This document shows, in pieces, positions 50,560 to 59,794 of a stretch of DNA of 64,000 bases. The translations under genes and the position numbers were made by a program. The notes beneath the pieces are model-generated. The model was not told where the DNA came from and ran no database searches. It saw only the letters and a program-made list of their open reading frames with translations. The DNA comes from Acetobacteraceae bacterium (GTDB lineage Bacteria; Pseudomonadota; Alphaproteobacteria; Acetobacterales; Acetobacteraceae), in contig JAIXWG010000064.1 of the NCBI GenBank assembly GCA_027482245.1, positions 124,001 to 188,000 of the forward strand. Reading direction: 5' to 3'. Within the stretch, counting starts at the first letter, position 1, and each line of letters opens with the position of its first letter.

Positions 50560-51357
50560 TCACCCGGTCTTGGAACGTCTTGGCGCCGGTGCCGCAGGCG
50601 CGGTGGAGGCGGCCGCGGCCGGCAGCGGCGGCAGCACCAGGTCCCGCAGCCCGGCGCCCAGATGCGCGGCGGGTTCGGAGGGCGGGGCGACGCGCCGGCG
50701 CGCCTCCTCCGCCTGCACGCAGTCCCGCGTGCGCTCCCGGATCCCCAGCACCGGCCCGCCCTGAGCGAGCGATTGCAGCAGGCAGTCATCGAACACGGTC
50801 AGCTCGAACCCCGCGCCGCAGCCGAAGGAGGACCGGTCCGGCCGCGCCGCCGTGAGCACCACGCGGTTCTCCCGCGCCATGTTCCCGGTGGCGAAGTCGC
50901 CGGTGAAGCAGCCGGAGGCGACGACCAGCGTCGGCGCGTTCCCGCAGCCCAGTTGCAGGACCTTGTCGAGCAGGTTGGGGGTCAGCACCTGGTTGCCCGG
51001 CACGAAGACCAGCCCGGCATTCTGTGCCCCGTGCATGGTCAGGAACACCAGGCACCCCTCCCCCGCCGCCGGGCGGAGCGACTGGATGGCCTCGACCGCC
51101 TGCAGCAGCCCGCCGGGACGCGCGCCGGAAGCCGCTTCCTGCGGCCGGGCGGACAGCCGCGTGACCTGGCCGGGCACGGTGATGCCCGCGGCGGTCAGGC
51201 GTTCCGACATGGCGCGCGCGGCATTGTCCCAGACGGGGAGCGAGGGATCGCCCGCCACCAGCACCGCGCGCCACCGGAGGCCCGGCTGCTGCGCGCTTGC
51301 GGGCAGGCTCAGCGCCGCCAGGGCGGCGAGGGCGACCAGAAGGCGGGCGAATCTCAT
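50560..51357 (-). CDS. Secreted C13 (legumain-like) cysteine peptidase
   Basis: A 265-residue protein with a signal peptide (LLVALAALAALSLPASAQQ). Clan CD catalytic residues fit His109 in VFLTMHGAQNAG and Cys150 in LVVASGCFTGDF. A later block TAARPDRSSFGCG resembles the conserved region of bacterial C13 proteins. The C-terminus is Pro/Ala-rich and ends in a basic segment. Bacterial C13 proteases act outside the cytoplasm; substrates are largely unknown. It is followed on the opposite side by HtrA, so two extracytoplasmic proteases sit side by side. Confidence 0.72.
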   Translation of the reverse strand: MRFARLLVALAALAALSLPASAQQPGLRWRAVLVAGDPSLPVWDNAARAMSERLTAAGITVPGQVTRLSARPQEAASGARPGGLLQAVEAIQSLRPAAGEGCLVFLTMHGAQNAGLVFVPGNQVLTPNLLDKVLQLGCGNAPTLVVASGCFTGDFATGNMARENRVVLTAARPDRSSFGCGAGFELTVFDDCLLQSLAQGGPVLGIRERTRDCVQAEEARRRVAPPSEPAAHLGAGLRDLVLPPLPAAAASTAPAAPAPRRSKTG

Positions 51358-51413
51358 GCGGCACCTGTCATCCCGGGACGGGCAGCCTGCCAGGGACGCG
51401 CCCCGCCTTCAAA

Positions 51414-51457
51414 TCATCCCTGCGGCGGGGCCGCTCTGGTCATCCCTGTGGCGGGGC
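51414..51457. repeat. Short direct repeat between the C13 and HtrA genes
   Basis: TCATCCCTGCGGCGGGGC (51414-51431) recurs at 51440-51457 with one change, a period of 26 bp. A shorter degenerate copy starts near 51368. It fills most of the intergenic gap. No function can be suggested. Confidence 0.45.
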
Positions 51458-51466
51458 AGCCGCGGG

Positions 51467-52570
51467 CTACCCCTGCGGCTGGGCCGGACGCCGGCCGACC
51501 TGCACGGGCAGTTCGCTCGGCCTTCCCTCCCGCAGGATGGACAGGCGCACGGTCTGCCCCGGCGCGATGGCCGCGATGCCGCGCACCAGGGCGCGGGAGG
51601 TCTCGACCTTGTCGCCGTTGATGGCCAGCACCTGGTCCCCGGGCCGCAGCCCGGCGCGCGCGGCCGGGCTGCCGCGTTCCACCCCCGCCACCAGCACGCC
51701 GCGGGGCGCGGCGGCGGCAGCGACACCGCCGCGGCGCGGCGCCTCCTCCGGCCCGCCCACATCCTGGACGGAGACGCCGAGCCACCCACGCTCCACCCGC
51801 CCGCTGGTGCGCAGCTGGTCGATCACGCCGCGCGCCAGGTCCGACGGCACCGCGAATCCGATGCCGGCGGAGGCGCCGGAGGGCGAGTAGATGGCGGTGT
51901 TGATGCCGATCACCTCGCCGGCCGTGTTGAACAGCGGGCCGCCCGAATTGCCGGGATTGATCGGCGCATCCGTCTGGATGAAGTCGTCGAAGGGCCCGGC
52001 CCCGATCTCCCGCCCCCGGGCGGAGACGATGCCGGAGGTGATGGAGCCGCCAAGCCCGAACGGGTTGCCCGCGGCCAGCACCCAGTTGCCGACGCGCATC
52101 GATGCCGAACTGCCCCAGGGCACGGCGGGCAGCGCGCCGCGCGCCTCCACCCGCAGCAGGGCAAGGTCCGTCAGGTCGTCCACCCCGACCAGCCTTGCCT
52201 GGTATTCCTGCCCGTTCTGCAGCGCGACGACGACGCGGGTCGCATTGCCGATGACGTGGTTGTTGGTCACCACCAGGCCGGAGGGGTCGATGATGAAGCC
52301 CGACCCGGCGCCGGAGACAGGCTGGCCGCGGCCCCGGAAGCGGTCGCGGAAATAGCGCTCGAAGGGCGTGCCGCGCAGTTCGGGCGGGATCTCGCCCCGC
52401 TGTTCGGAGGTGACGGCGATGTTCACCACCGCCGGCAGCACGCGCTCCGCCAGGTCGGCGAAATCCGGCAGCAGCGCGCCCCGCTGGGCCTGGGCGGGCG
52501 GGCTGGCGCAGCCGACGACGGGAACCAGGGCGAGGCCGGCCAGGGCACGACGGCTGAGACGCTGTGACAT
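51467..52570 (-). CDS. HtrA/DegP-like trypsin family serine protease
   Basis: A 367-residue envelope protease with one PDZ domain. The N-terminus ends in VPVVGC, a lipobox, so it is probably a lipoprotein. The catalytic triad is His in VVTNNHVIG, Asp in DDLTDLALL and Ser in NPGNSGGPLF. The PDZ domain contains VERGSPAARAGLRPGDQVLAINGDKV. It degrades misfolded periplasmic proteins. ATG 52570. It lies between C13 peptidase and hrpB genes, all on the same strand but with gaps of about 100 bp. Confidence 0.93.
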   Translation of the reverse strand: MSQRLSRRALAGLALVPVVGCASPPAQAQRGALLPDFADLAERVLPAVVNIAVTSEQRGEIPPELRGTPFERYFRDRFRGRGQPVSGAGSGFIIDPSGLVVTNNHVIGNATRVVVALQNGQEYQARLVGVDDLTDLALLRVEARGALPAVPWGSSASMRVGNWVLAAGNPFGLGGSITSGIVSARGREIGAGPFDDFIQTDAPINPGNSGGPLFNTAGEVIGINTAIYSPSGASAGIGFAVPSDLARGVIDQLRTSGRVERGWLGVSVQDVGGPEEAPRRGGVAAAAAPRGVLVAGVERGSPAARAGLRPGDQVLAINGDKVETSRALVRGIAAIAPGQTVRLSILREGRPSELPVQVGRRPAQPQG

Positions 52571-52663
52571 GCGGGCTCCGGGATCAGGGAACGAGAGCAG
52601 CAACCAGGGCGGATATAGTCGGTTCGGCCCCGCACGCCATGCTGGCAGAGCCTTCCGCGCCGT

Positions 52664-55132
52664 TCACGCCTGATGTCGCGGCGGCGGCGGCGCGGCGGCC
52701 CAGGGCTCCTCCGGCCAGGGATGCTTCGGATAGCGGCCGCGCATGTCCTTGCGCACATCGGCCCAGCCGCCGCGCCAGAAGCCCGCAAGGTCCGCCGTCA
52801 CCGCCACCGGCCGCCCGGCCGGCGACAGCAGCGCCACATTCAGCTTCACGCGTCCTTCCGCCAGCGGGCGGAGCGAGGCGACGCCGAACAGGTGCTGCGC
52901 GCGGGCCTCCAGCGTCGGCGTTTCCCGGTCGTAGTCGATGGCGGCGCTGCGGCCGGCCGGCAGGTCGAGGCGGGCGGGCAAGGCCGCATCCAGCCGCCGC
53001 GCCTGCGCATGCGGCAGCAGGCCGCGTAGGATGGCGGGAAGGTCGAGCGCCTTGGCCTCCGACAGCTTCGTCCGTCCATGCAGGTGCGGCGCGAGCCAAT
53101 CCGCCGCCGTCGCGGCCAGCGCGGCATCCGACAGGTCCGGCCATTCGCCGGGCTCCACCTTCGCCATCCAGCCGATCCGCGCCCGGAGCTGCTTCGCGGC
53201 CTCCGACCAGTCGAGGTCCCGGAACCCCCGCTCCGCGATGGCGGCGGCGAGCGCCTTCGCGACCGTTTCCGCATCCGGGCTCGCGAGGATGTGTTCCTCC
53301 AGCACCAGCGGGCCGAAGGTCAGGCGCCGGCGGGCGAGCACGGCGCCGGCCCGGGAATCGAAGGCGGCTTCCTCCCGCCACCGCAGCCGGTCGGGGAAGC
53401 GCGCCTCCAGCGCCGCGCGATCGAGCGGCGCCGCCATGCGGATGCGGGCCTCCGTGCCTTGCAGTTCGAGGTCCGCGACGGCGAGCAGCGGTGCCTTACC
53501 AAGGCGATCCGTCGCCGGCAGCCGCGCGCCCTGGCCCGAGGCGAGGCGGAAGGCGCCCTCCATGGTGCCACGCCGCGCCGCGATGCGATCGGGGAAGCCG
53601 GCGGCCAGCAGCGGCCCGGCCTCGCCACCCGGCAGCGCATTGCCATGCAGGCGCAGCCGGCGGCGATGCAGCGCGGCGGCGCGGGCGATGCGGTGGATGG
53701 TGGCGCGGTCGGCATCCCGGTGGTCGCCGCCATGCAGCAATACGAGTCGCAGGTTGATGTCGGCCGGCGCCTCCCGCCCCCGGATGGGGTCGCGTTCCTC
53801 CAGCAGCGCGGCCAGGTCCGCGGCCAGCGCCTTCTCCCCCTCATCCGCCGCGGCCAGCAGCATGCGGGCGAGGCGGGGATGCGTGCCCATGCGGGCCATG
53901 GCGCGGCCCATGGCGGTGATGCGCCCTTCCTCGTCCAGCGCGTCGAGGTCCCGCAGCAGCGCCCGCCCGGCCGCCAGCGCGCCGGCGGGCGGCGGGTCCG
54001 GGAAGGAGAGATGGGACGGGTCCGCTCCCCAGGCGGCGCAATCCAGCGCGAGGCCGGACAGCTCCGCCTCCAGGATCTCCGGCCGGTCCTGCAGCGGCAG
54101 GCCGCGATGCAGCGCCTCCGTCCACAGCCGGATCGCGACGCCGGGCGAGGTGCGGCCCGCGCGGCCCGCGCGCTGGTCGGCGGCGGCGCGGCTGATCCGC
54201 GTGGTGACGAGCCGCGCGAGGCCCGAGGCCGGGTCGAGCCGCGGCGTCCGCCGAAACCCGCCATCCACCACGATGCGCACCCCCGGCACGGTCAGCGACG
54301 TCTCGGCAATCGACGTCGCGAGCACGACCTTCCGGCGGTCCGACGGGTTGAGCGCCCGGTCCTGTTCCGCCGGCGGCATCTCCCCGTGCAAGGGCAGCAC
54401 CTCCGCCGCGATGCCGGACAGGCGCTCCGCCGTGCGGCGGATCTCCCCCCAGCCCGGCAGGAAGGCCAGCACGTCGCCGGGGTGGTCCGACAGCGCGCCC
54501 CGGATCGCACTCGCCATCGCCTCGGGCAGGTCGCGGGGGTCCTGGAAGTCCCGCATCCGGTGCTCGACGGTCACGGGGTAGGCACGGCCGAGGCTTTCCA
54601 CCACGGGGCAGCCGCCGAGCAGCGCCGCGAATCGCCCGACATCCAGCGTCGCCGACATCGCCAGCAGCCGCAGTTCCGGCCGCAACTCCCGCTGCAGGTC
54701 CAGGCAGAAGGCCAGCGCCAGGTCAGTGTCGAGGTTGCGTTCATGCGCCTCGTCGAACAGCACGGCGGCCACGCCATCGAGGCCCGGGTCCGATTGCAGG
54801 CGCCGCACCAGCAGCCCCTCCGTCACCACCTCCACCCGCGTGCGGTCGGACACCAGCCGGTCGAGCCGTGTCGCCAGGCCGATGGTGCCGCCGGGCTGGC
54901 CTTCGCCCAGCAGGTCCGCCATGCGGCGCGCAGCGGCGCGGGCGGCGACGCGGCGGGGTTCGAGGACCAGGATCTTCTGCCCTTCGGCCCAGGGCTCCGC
55001 CATCAGAGCGATCGGCACCAGCGTGGTCTTGCCCGCGCCGGGGGGTGCCACGAGCACGGCGTTGCTGCCGGCGCGCAGCGCCTCGGCCAGACGCGGCAGG
55101 GCTTCGGTGACGGGGAGATCGGGCAGGTCCAT
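52664..55132 (-). CDS. hrpB: ATP-dependent helicase HrpB
   Basis: An 822-residue DEAH-box helicase. VAPPGAGKTTLVPIAL is Walker A, VLFDEAHERNLDTDLAL is the DEAH box, LAMSATLD is motif III, and ATSIAETSLTVPGVRIVVD and DQRAGRAGRTSPG are motifs V and VI. The C-terminal HrpB region (RLRWREEAAFD, PVAVTADLAGFWRGGW) confirms the subfamily. Its cellular role is not well known; some link it to RNA metabolism or motility. ATG 55132 gives the standard length. Confidence 0.94.
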   Translation of the reverse strand: MDLPDLPVTEALPRLAEALRAGSNAVLVAPPGAGKTTLVPIALMAEPWAEGQKILVLEPRRVAARAAARRMADLLGEGQPGGTIGLATRLDRLVSDRTRVEVVTEGLLVRRLQSDPGLDGVAAVLFDEAHERNLDTDLALAFCLDLQRELRPELRLLAMSATLDVGRFAALLGGCPVVESLGRAYPVTVEHRMRDFQDPRDLPEAMASAIRGALSDHPGDVLAFLPGWGEIRRTAERLSGIAAEVLPLHGEMPPAEQDRALNPSDRRKVVLATSIAETSLTVPGVRIVVDGGFRRTPRLDPASGLARLVTTRISRAAADQRAGRAGRTSPGVAIRLWTEALHRGLPLQDRPEILEAELSGLALDCAAWGADPSHLSFPDPPPAGALAAGRALLRDLDALDEEGRITAMGRAMARMGTHPRLARMLLAAADEGEKALAADLAALLEERDPIRGREAPADINLRLVLLHGGDHRDADRATIHRIARAAALHRRRLRLHGNALPGGEAGPLLAAGFPDRIAARRGTMEGAFRLASGQGARLPATDRLGKAPLLAVADLELQGTEARIRMAAPLDRAALEARFPDRLRWREEAAFDSRAGAVLARRRLTFGPLVLEEHILASPDAETVAKALAAAIAERGFRDLDWSEAAKQLRARIGWMAKVEPGEWPDLSDAALAATAADWLAPHLHGRTKLSEAKALDLPAILRGLLPHAQARRLDAALPARLDLPAGRSAAIDYDRETPTLEARAQHLFGVASLRPLAEGRVKLNVALLSPAGRPVAVTADLAGFWRGGWADVRKDMRGRYPKHPWPEEPWAAAPPPPRHQA

Positions 55133-55298
55133 GGCGCGTGGCGTAATGCCCCGCGAAACAGATGTCACATGCCATGAAACGCGCGAAGCGGCGGTGCAAC
55201 CCGGCGGCATGGCGCGAAGTCGCCCGGCGGACGGCGTGGTGCAGAAGGGCGGCGACGAAGGCGGTCGTGACCGCCGCACCGCCAGGAACACGAAGACC

Positions 55299-55967
55299 AT
55301 GCGTATCGCCAGCCTTGCCGCCGCCCTCTGCCTGATGGCCCTGCCGGCCCTTGCTTCCCAGCAATCCAGCCGCACGCCCGGCCCGCACCGGGACAGCGCC
55401 GCGCTGTGCCGCGCGGAATGCCTGGCCACCGCCGCCTCCCGCCCCGGCGGCGCGGCGCCGAATGCCGCGCAGGCGTGTTCGGTGCGCTGCGATGCCGCCG
55501 TCTCCTACCTCCGCAGCCAGGGGGAGCGGGGCACGGCGGAGGCGACGGGGCGCGGGGCGCTGGTGCAGCCCATCGCGACCACCCGCATGGCCCGTCCGGC
55601 GGCGACGCATGGCGTGATCTACGGCGCGCGCACGCCTTCCCCGGCCTTCGGGATGGTGGTGGGAGAGACCGATCGCCTGGCCGCGCACCGGACCGCGGAA
55701 CGGACCTGCGCCGCGGGTGGCCCCGGCTGCCGGGTGCTGGCCGAGTTCACGGAGGCCTGTGGCGCCGCCGCGCAGGGCTACAAGCGCAGCCAATGGGCGC
55801 TGTTCGTGACCAGCGACCCCAATTCCTATGTCATCACCAGCCTCTCCGCCGGTTCGGGCGGGACGCAGGACCAGGCGGAGCGCCAAGCCCTGGCCGAGTG
55901 CCGCTCCCGCGACCCCCAGGCCAATTGCCGCGTGGTCGCCGCCGCTTGCGCCGGCCGCCGCGGCTGA
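55299..55967 (+). CDS. Secreted DUF4189 domain protein
   Basis: A 222-residue exported protein with a signal peptide (IASLAAALCLMALPALAS). The N-terminal part has four cysteines in an LCRAECLAT...ACSVRCDAA arrangement. The C-terminal DUF4189 module has the alternating pattern AERTCAAGGPGCRVLAEFTEACGA followed by AALAECRSRDPQANCRVVAAAC-like spacing, suggesting several disulfides. Function unknown. ATG 55299; the frame is open further upstream but lies antisense to hrpB. DsbD encoded downstream could help oxidise or reshuffle it. Confidence 0.75.
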   Translation: MRIASLAAALCLMALPALASQQSSRTPGPHRDSAALCRAECLATAASRPGGAAPNAAQACSVRCDAAVSYLRSQGERGTAEATGRGALVQPIATTRMARPAATHGVIYGARTPSPAFGMVVGETDRLAAHRTAERTCAAGGPGCRVLAEFTEACGAAAQGYKRSQWALFVTSDPNSYVITSLSAGSGGTQDQAERQALAECRSRDPQANCRVVAAACAGRRG

Positions 55968-55978
55968 CCGAAGACGGT

Positions 55979-55999
55979 CCAGGGTCGTCTCGACCCTGG
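55979..55999 (+). terminator. Hairpin after the DUF4189 gene
   Basis: Perfect 9-bp arms CCAGGGTCG/CGACCCTGG with a 3-base loop, 12 bp after the stop. There is no T-run; it is directly joined to a second, more GC-rich hairpin. Confidence 0.45.
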
Positions 56000-56028
56000 C
56001 GGGGGGCGCGGGGGGCAGCGCCCCCCGC
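55999..56028. repeat. GC-rich palindrome
   Basis: Perfect 11-bp arms GCGGGGGGCGC/GCGCCCCCCGC with an 8-base G-rich loop. Such G6/C6 hairpins recur between genes in related high-GC alphaproteobacteria; here it probably acts with the preceding hairpin to stop transcription before dsbD. Confidence 0.5.
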
Positions 56029-56092
56029 ATGGTTACAAGCCGAGATTGTCGCCCACGCTGCCCCGTGCGCATTCCGTGCTAGAACCGCGCCC

Positions 56093-58156
56093 ATGTCGCG
56101 CTTCCCGGCCTTCCTCCTCGGCCTGACCCTGGCTGCCCTGCCCCTCGCCGCCCAGGCGGTGGAGAGCACGCCGGTGCGGTCCCCGCGCGCGACGGTCAGC
56201 CTCGCCGCCGATGTCGCCGCCGTGGCGCCGGGCGAGGGCTTCCGGCTCGGCCTGCGGCTTCGCCTGGCGGAGGGCTGGCACAGCTACTGGCGCAATGCCG
56301 GCGATGCGGGCGCGCCGCCGGAGGTGACGCTGTCGCTGCCGGAGGGTGTTGCGGCCGGCCCCATCCAGTGGCCGATCCCTGACCGCATCCCCTACGGCCC
56401 GCTGGTGAACTACGGCTACAAGAACGAGGTGCTGCTGCCCCTGCCGGTCACCGTCCCCGCCGGCTTCACGGGCGACAGCCTGGCCATCCGCGCGGAGGCG
56501 ACCTGGCTCGTCTGCGCCGATGTCTGCATCCCGGAGGAAGGGGTCTTCACCCTGACGCTCCCGGTCGCGCCCCGCGCCGTGCCCTCGCCGATCGCGAGCC
56601 CCTGGTTCGAGGCCGCGGAGGCGCGGCTCGCCCGCCCCTCCCCCTGGCAGGCGCGCGCCGGTGCCGGGGCGGGCCGGGCGAGCCTGACGCTGACCGGCGC
56701 CGGCATCGGCCCGGCCGCGGTGAAGGACGCGCTGTTTTTTCCCGCCGAGCCCGGCGTGCTGGACAACACCGCGCCCCAGGCGGTGACGGTGCGGGACGGG
56801 TCGCTGACCATCGGCCTGACGCTGGCCCAGGGTGTTCCCACCCCCGCCTCGATCGAGGGCACGGTGGTGCTGCGCGATGGCGGCGGGCAGCGCGCGGGCT
56901 TCGACGTGGCAACGGGCGTGGGCGGCCCGCCGGAAGCGGCCGGCGGGTTGCCGCTGTGGAACGCCCTGCTGCTGGCGCTGGCCGGCGGCCTGATCCTGAA
57001 CCTGATGCCCTGCGTCTTCCCCGTCCTGGCCATGAAGGCCATCGGCCTGGCGCGGCTCTCGGGCGGCGCGGCGCGGGAGGTGCGGTGGCATGCGGCCAGC
57101 TACACCGCCGGCGTGCTGGTCTGCTTCGCGCTGGTCGGCGGCGCGCTGATCGCGCTGCGGGCGGGCGGCAGCGCCGCGGGCTGGGGCTTCCAGTTCACCG
57201 AACCCGCCTTCGTCGCCGCCATGGCCTGGCTGATGCTGGCGGTCGGGCTGAACCTGTCTGGCGTCTTCGCCATGGGGGGCGCGGTCGGCGCTGGCCAGTC
57301 GGTGGCCGGGCGCGGCGGGCATCTCGGGGCCTTCGCGACGGGCGGGCTGGCGGTGCTGCTCGCCACGCCCTGCACGGCGCCCTTCATGGCGGCGGCGCTC
57401 GGCGCGGCGCTGGTGATGCCGCCGGCGGGGACCATGGCGGTCTTCCTGGCGCTCGGCCTCGGCCTCGCTTTGCCCTACGCGCTGCTCGGCGTCTTCCCGG
57501 GGCTGGCGCGGCTGCTGCCGCGGCCCGGCGCCTGGATGGAGCGGCTGCGCCAGGGCCTCGCCTTCCCGATGTATGGCGCGAGCGCCTGGCTGGTCTGGGT
57601 GCTGGCGCAGCAGGCGGGGCCGGATGGCGTGCTGTTCGGGCTGGGCGGCGCCGTGGTGCTGGCCGCCGGGCTCTGGGGCCTCGGTCTCGCGCAGCGCGCC
57701 GGCGCCGGGCGCGGGCGGATCGCGGGCGCCGTCGCCATGGGGATTGCGGTGGTCGTCGCCATCGCCCTGCTGCCGCGTCTTTCCGCCGCCCCCGCTGCGG
57801 CCGCCGCCGCCGATCCGGGTGCCGAGCCCTGGTCCGCCGCCCGCGTCGAGCAGCTCCGCGCCGAGGGCCGCCCCGTCTTCGTCAACGCTACCGCTGCCTG
57901 GTGCATCACCTGCCAGGTGAACGAACGCGTCGCGCTGCGCGGTGCCGCGGTGCGGGAGGCCTTCGCGGTGCGCAACGTCGCCTATCTCAAGGCCGACTGG
58001 ACCCGCGGCGACCCCGCCATCACCGCCCTGATCCGCGACCAGGGGCGGGAAGGCGTGCCGCTCTACCTGTTCTGGGCGCCCGGTGCCGCCGCGCCGGTGC
58101 TGCTGCCGCAGATCCTGACCGAGGGGCTGGTGATCGACGCGCTGCGCGGGTCGTAA
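56093..58156 (+). CDS. dsbD: Protein-disulfide reductase, DsbD/ScsB family
   Basis: A 687-residue protein in three parts. A signal peptide and an N-terminal immunoglobulin-like DsbD-alpha domain (WHSYWRNAGDAGAPPEV; ATWLVCADVCIPEEG with its Cys pair) come first. Eight membrane spans hold the redox cysteines in LNLMPCVFPVLAMK and LATPCTAPFMAAAL. A C-terminal thioredoxin-like domain has the active site AAWCITCQ. It passes electrons from cytoplasmic thioredoxin to periplasmic isomerases and cytochrome maturation. ATG 56093 gives a clean signal peptide. Cysteines of all three modules are present. Confidence 0.92.
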   Translation: MSRFPAFLLGLTLAALPLAAQAVESTPVRSPRATVSLAADVAAVAPGEGFRLGLRLRLAEGWHSYWRNAGDAGAPPEVTLSLPEGVAAGPIQWPIPDRIPYGPLVNYGYKNEVLLPLPVTVPAGFTGDSLAIRAEATWLVCADVCIPEEGVFTLTLPVAPRAVPSPIASPWFEAAEARLARPSPWQARAGAGAGRASLTLTGAGIGPAAVKDALFFPAEPGVLDNTAPQAVTVRDGSLTIGLTLAQGVPTPASIEGTVVLRDGGGQRAGFDVATGVGGPPEAAGGLPLWNALLLALAGGLILNLMPCVFPVLAMKAIGLARLSGGAAREVRWHAASYTAGVLVCFALVGGALIALRAGGSAAGWGFQFTEPAFVAAMAWLMLAVGLNLSGVFAMGGAVGAGQSVAGRGGHLGAFATGGLAVLLATPCTAPFMAAALGAALVMPPAGTMAVFLALGLGLALPYALLGVFPGLARLLPRPGAWMERLRQGLAFPMYGASAWLVWVLAQQAGPDGVLFGLGGAVVLAAGLWGLGLAQRAGAGRGRIAGAVAMGIAVVVAIALLPRLSAAPAAAAAADPGAEPWSAARVEQLRAEGRPVFVNATAAWCITCQVNERVALRGAAVREAFAVRNVAYLKADWTRGDPAITALIRDQGREGVPLYLFWAPGAAAPVLLPQILTEGLVIDALRGS

Positions 58157-58192
58157 ACACTCCGGTCACGCATCGCGCGCAGCCTGGGGTCC

Positions 58193-58516
58193 ATGATCCG
58201 CGCAATGTCCCTGCTGCTGGCGCTTGCCGCGTCGTCCCTGCCTGCCGCCGCCCAACAGCCGCCCGCCTGCGGCCCGGCGCGGGCCGGCACCGTCGCCTGC
58301 ATGGCGGGCAAGCTCTGCGAATGCCGGTACGAACGCGGCGGCAGCATCACCGGCGTCCCCTCCGGCCACCGCTGGGATTGCGGCATCCTGCGGCCTTCCT
58401 GTGGGGAGGCGCTGGCCGCACCGACCATCCCGAACCAGGGGATGTCGCCCATGCCCTTCCAGCCGCAGATCCTGATCGACCCGCGCCAGCCGCACGGCGG
58501 CTATCCCTACCGCTGA
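58193..58516 (+). CDS. Small secreted cysteine-containing protein
   Basis: A 107-residue protein with a signal peptide (SLLLALAASSLPAAAQ) and six cysteines in the ~85-residue mature part, including CMAGKLCECRYERGG. The C-terminus is Pro/Gln-rich and ends GYPYR. ATG 58193 lies 36 bp after the dsbD stop, on the same strand, so it may be a DsbD-dependent periplasmic protein. I recognise no family. Confidence 0.65.
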   Translation: MIRAMSLLLALAASSLPAAAQQPPACGPARAGTVACMAGKLCECRYERGGSITGVPSGHRWDCGILRPSCGEALAAPTIPNQGMSPMPFQPQILIDPRQPHGGYPYR

Positions 58517-58555
58517 TTTGCGCCGGCGCGCCGGGCGCCCCTAGCATCCGGGGTG

Positions 58556-59788
58556 ATGCACCCCCCCGCCCCGCGCGACCGCCCGACCAACCACGCGTGG
58601 ATCATGCTGGGGGGCGCCTTCCTGGCCTTCAGCATCGGCGCCAGCCTGATGCACGCCTACACCGTCTTCCTGCTGGCCTTCATCGCGGAATTCGGCTGGA
58701 CGCGGGCGGAAGCCTCCCTCGCCTATTCCGTCGCGCAGCTGGTCGCGGGGCTGAGCTCGCCGCTGGTCGGCTACCTGGTGGACCGGATCGGGCCATCCCG
58801 CATGGTGCTGCTGGGGTCGGGGCTGCTGCTGACGGGGCTCATCGGCACCTCCCAGGCCGGGGCGCTGTGGCAGGTGGTGCTGCTGTACGGGCTGGTCATG
58901 ACGGTGGGGGCCAATTGCCTGGGGCTGCTGGTCTTCGTGCCGCTGGTGGCAGGACTGTTCCCGGGCCGGCGGGGCATGTCGATCTCCGTCCTGCAATCCG
59001 CCAACGCCTTCGGCCGCGCCGTCTCCGCCCCCGTCGTCCAGGTGCTGATCAGCGGCGTCGGCTGGCGCATGGCGCTGCTCGTCGAAGCCGCGGCCCTGGC
59101 CGCCGTGACCCTGCCGCTGGCCGCGCTGTTCCGCCGCAAGCCCCCCGCCACGGATGGCAGCGCGCCCGCCCCGGCCGCCGCCCCCGGCCCGCAATGGACG
59201 CTGGCGGCGGCGGTGCGGACGCGGCGCTTCTGGGTGCTGTTCCTGGTCTACATGCTGACCAGCGTCGGCAGCTTCCTCGTCTCCCTCCACCAGATCGCCT
59301 TCGCGGTGGATGCGGGGTTCGACCCGCTCTATGCCGCCGGCGTGCTGGGCGCGGGCAGCTTCCTGGCGCTGCCGGGCGTGATCCTGACCGGCACGCTGTC
59401 GGACCATATCGGGCGGGAGCGTTCCGCCCTGCTGGCCTACGGTATCTCGATCGTCGGATGCGGCTGCGCTTTGGCCATCACCGGGCCGGGCGACCACGTG
59501 CTGCTCTGGCTGCACGGCATCCTGTTCGGGCTGACCTGGGGCGCGCGGGGCCCGGCCATCACGGCCAAGACGGCGGACCTGTTCCCAGGGCCACGGCTCG
59601 GCACCATCCTCGGCGTCATCACCGTGGGGTCGGGGCTCGGGGCGGCGCTGGGGTCCTGGGGGGCGGGCCTGGTCTTCGACCTGTCCGGCAGCTACCGGCT
59701 CGCCTTCCTGCTCTCCATCGCCGCCTATGCGACGGGCGCCGCCTGCTTCTGGTCGCTCCGGCGGTGGCCCGCGAAGGCCACCGCCTGA
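58556..59788 (+). CDS. MFS transporter (OFA/MCT-like)
   Basis: A 410-residue protein with 12 predicted spans. The start NHAWIMLGGAFLAFSIGASLMHAYTVF and the inter-domain loop followed by RTRRFWVLFLVYMLTSVGSFL resemble monocarboxylate/oxalate-formate antiporter-like MFS proteins. DRIGPSRMVLLGSGLL is the loop 2-3 MFS motif. The substrate is unknown. ATG 58556 or the preceding GTG 58553 can start it. It converges on the DUF3126 gene with a 6-bp gap. Confidence 0.88.
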   Translation: MHPPAPRDRPTNHAWIMLGGAFLAFSIGASLMHAYTVFLLAFIAEFGWTRAEASLAYSVAQLVAGLSSPLVGYLVDRIGPSRMVLLGSGLLLTGLIGTSQAGALWQVVLLYGLVMTVGANCLGLLVFVPLVAGLFPGRRGMSISVLQSANAFGRAVSAPVVQVLISGVGWRMALLVEAAALAAVTLPLAALFRRKPPATDGSAPAPAAAPGPQWTLAAAVRTRRFWVLFLVYMLTSVGSFLVSLHQIAFAVDAGFDPLYAAGVLGAGSFLALPGVILTGTLSDHIGRERSALLAYGISIVGCGCALAITGPGDHVLLWLHGILFGLTWGARGPAITAKTADLFPGPRLGTILGVITVGSGLGAALGSWGAGLVFDLSGSYRLAFLLSIAAYATGAACFWSLRRWPAKATA

Positions 59789-59794
59789 GGGCGC

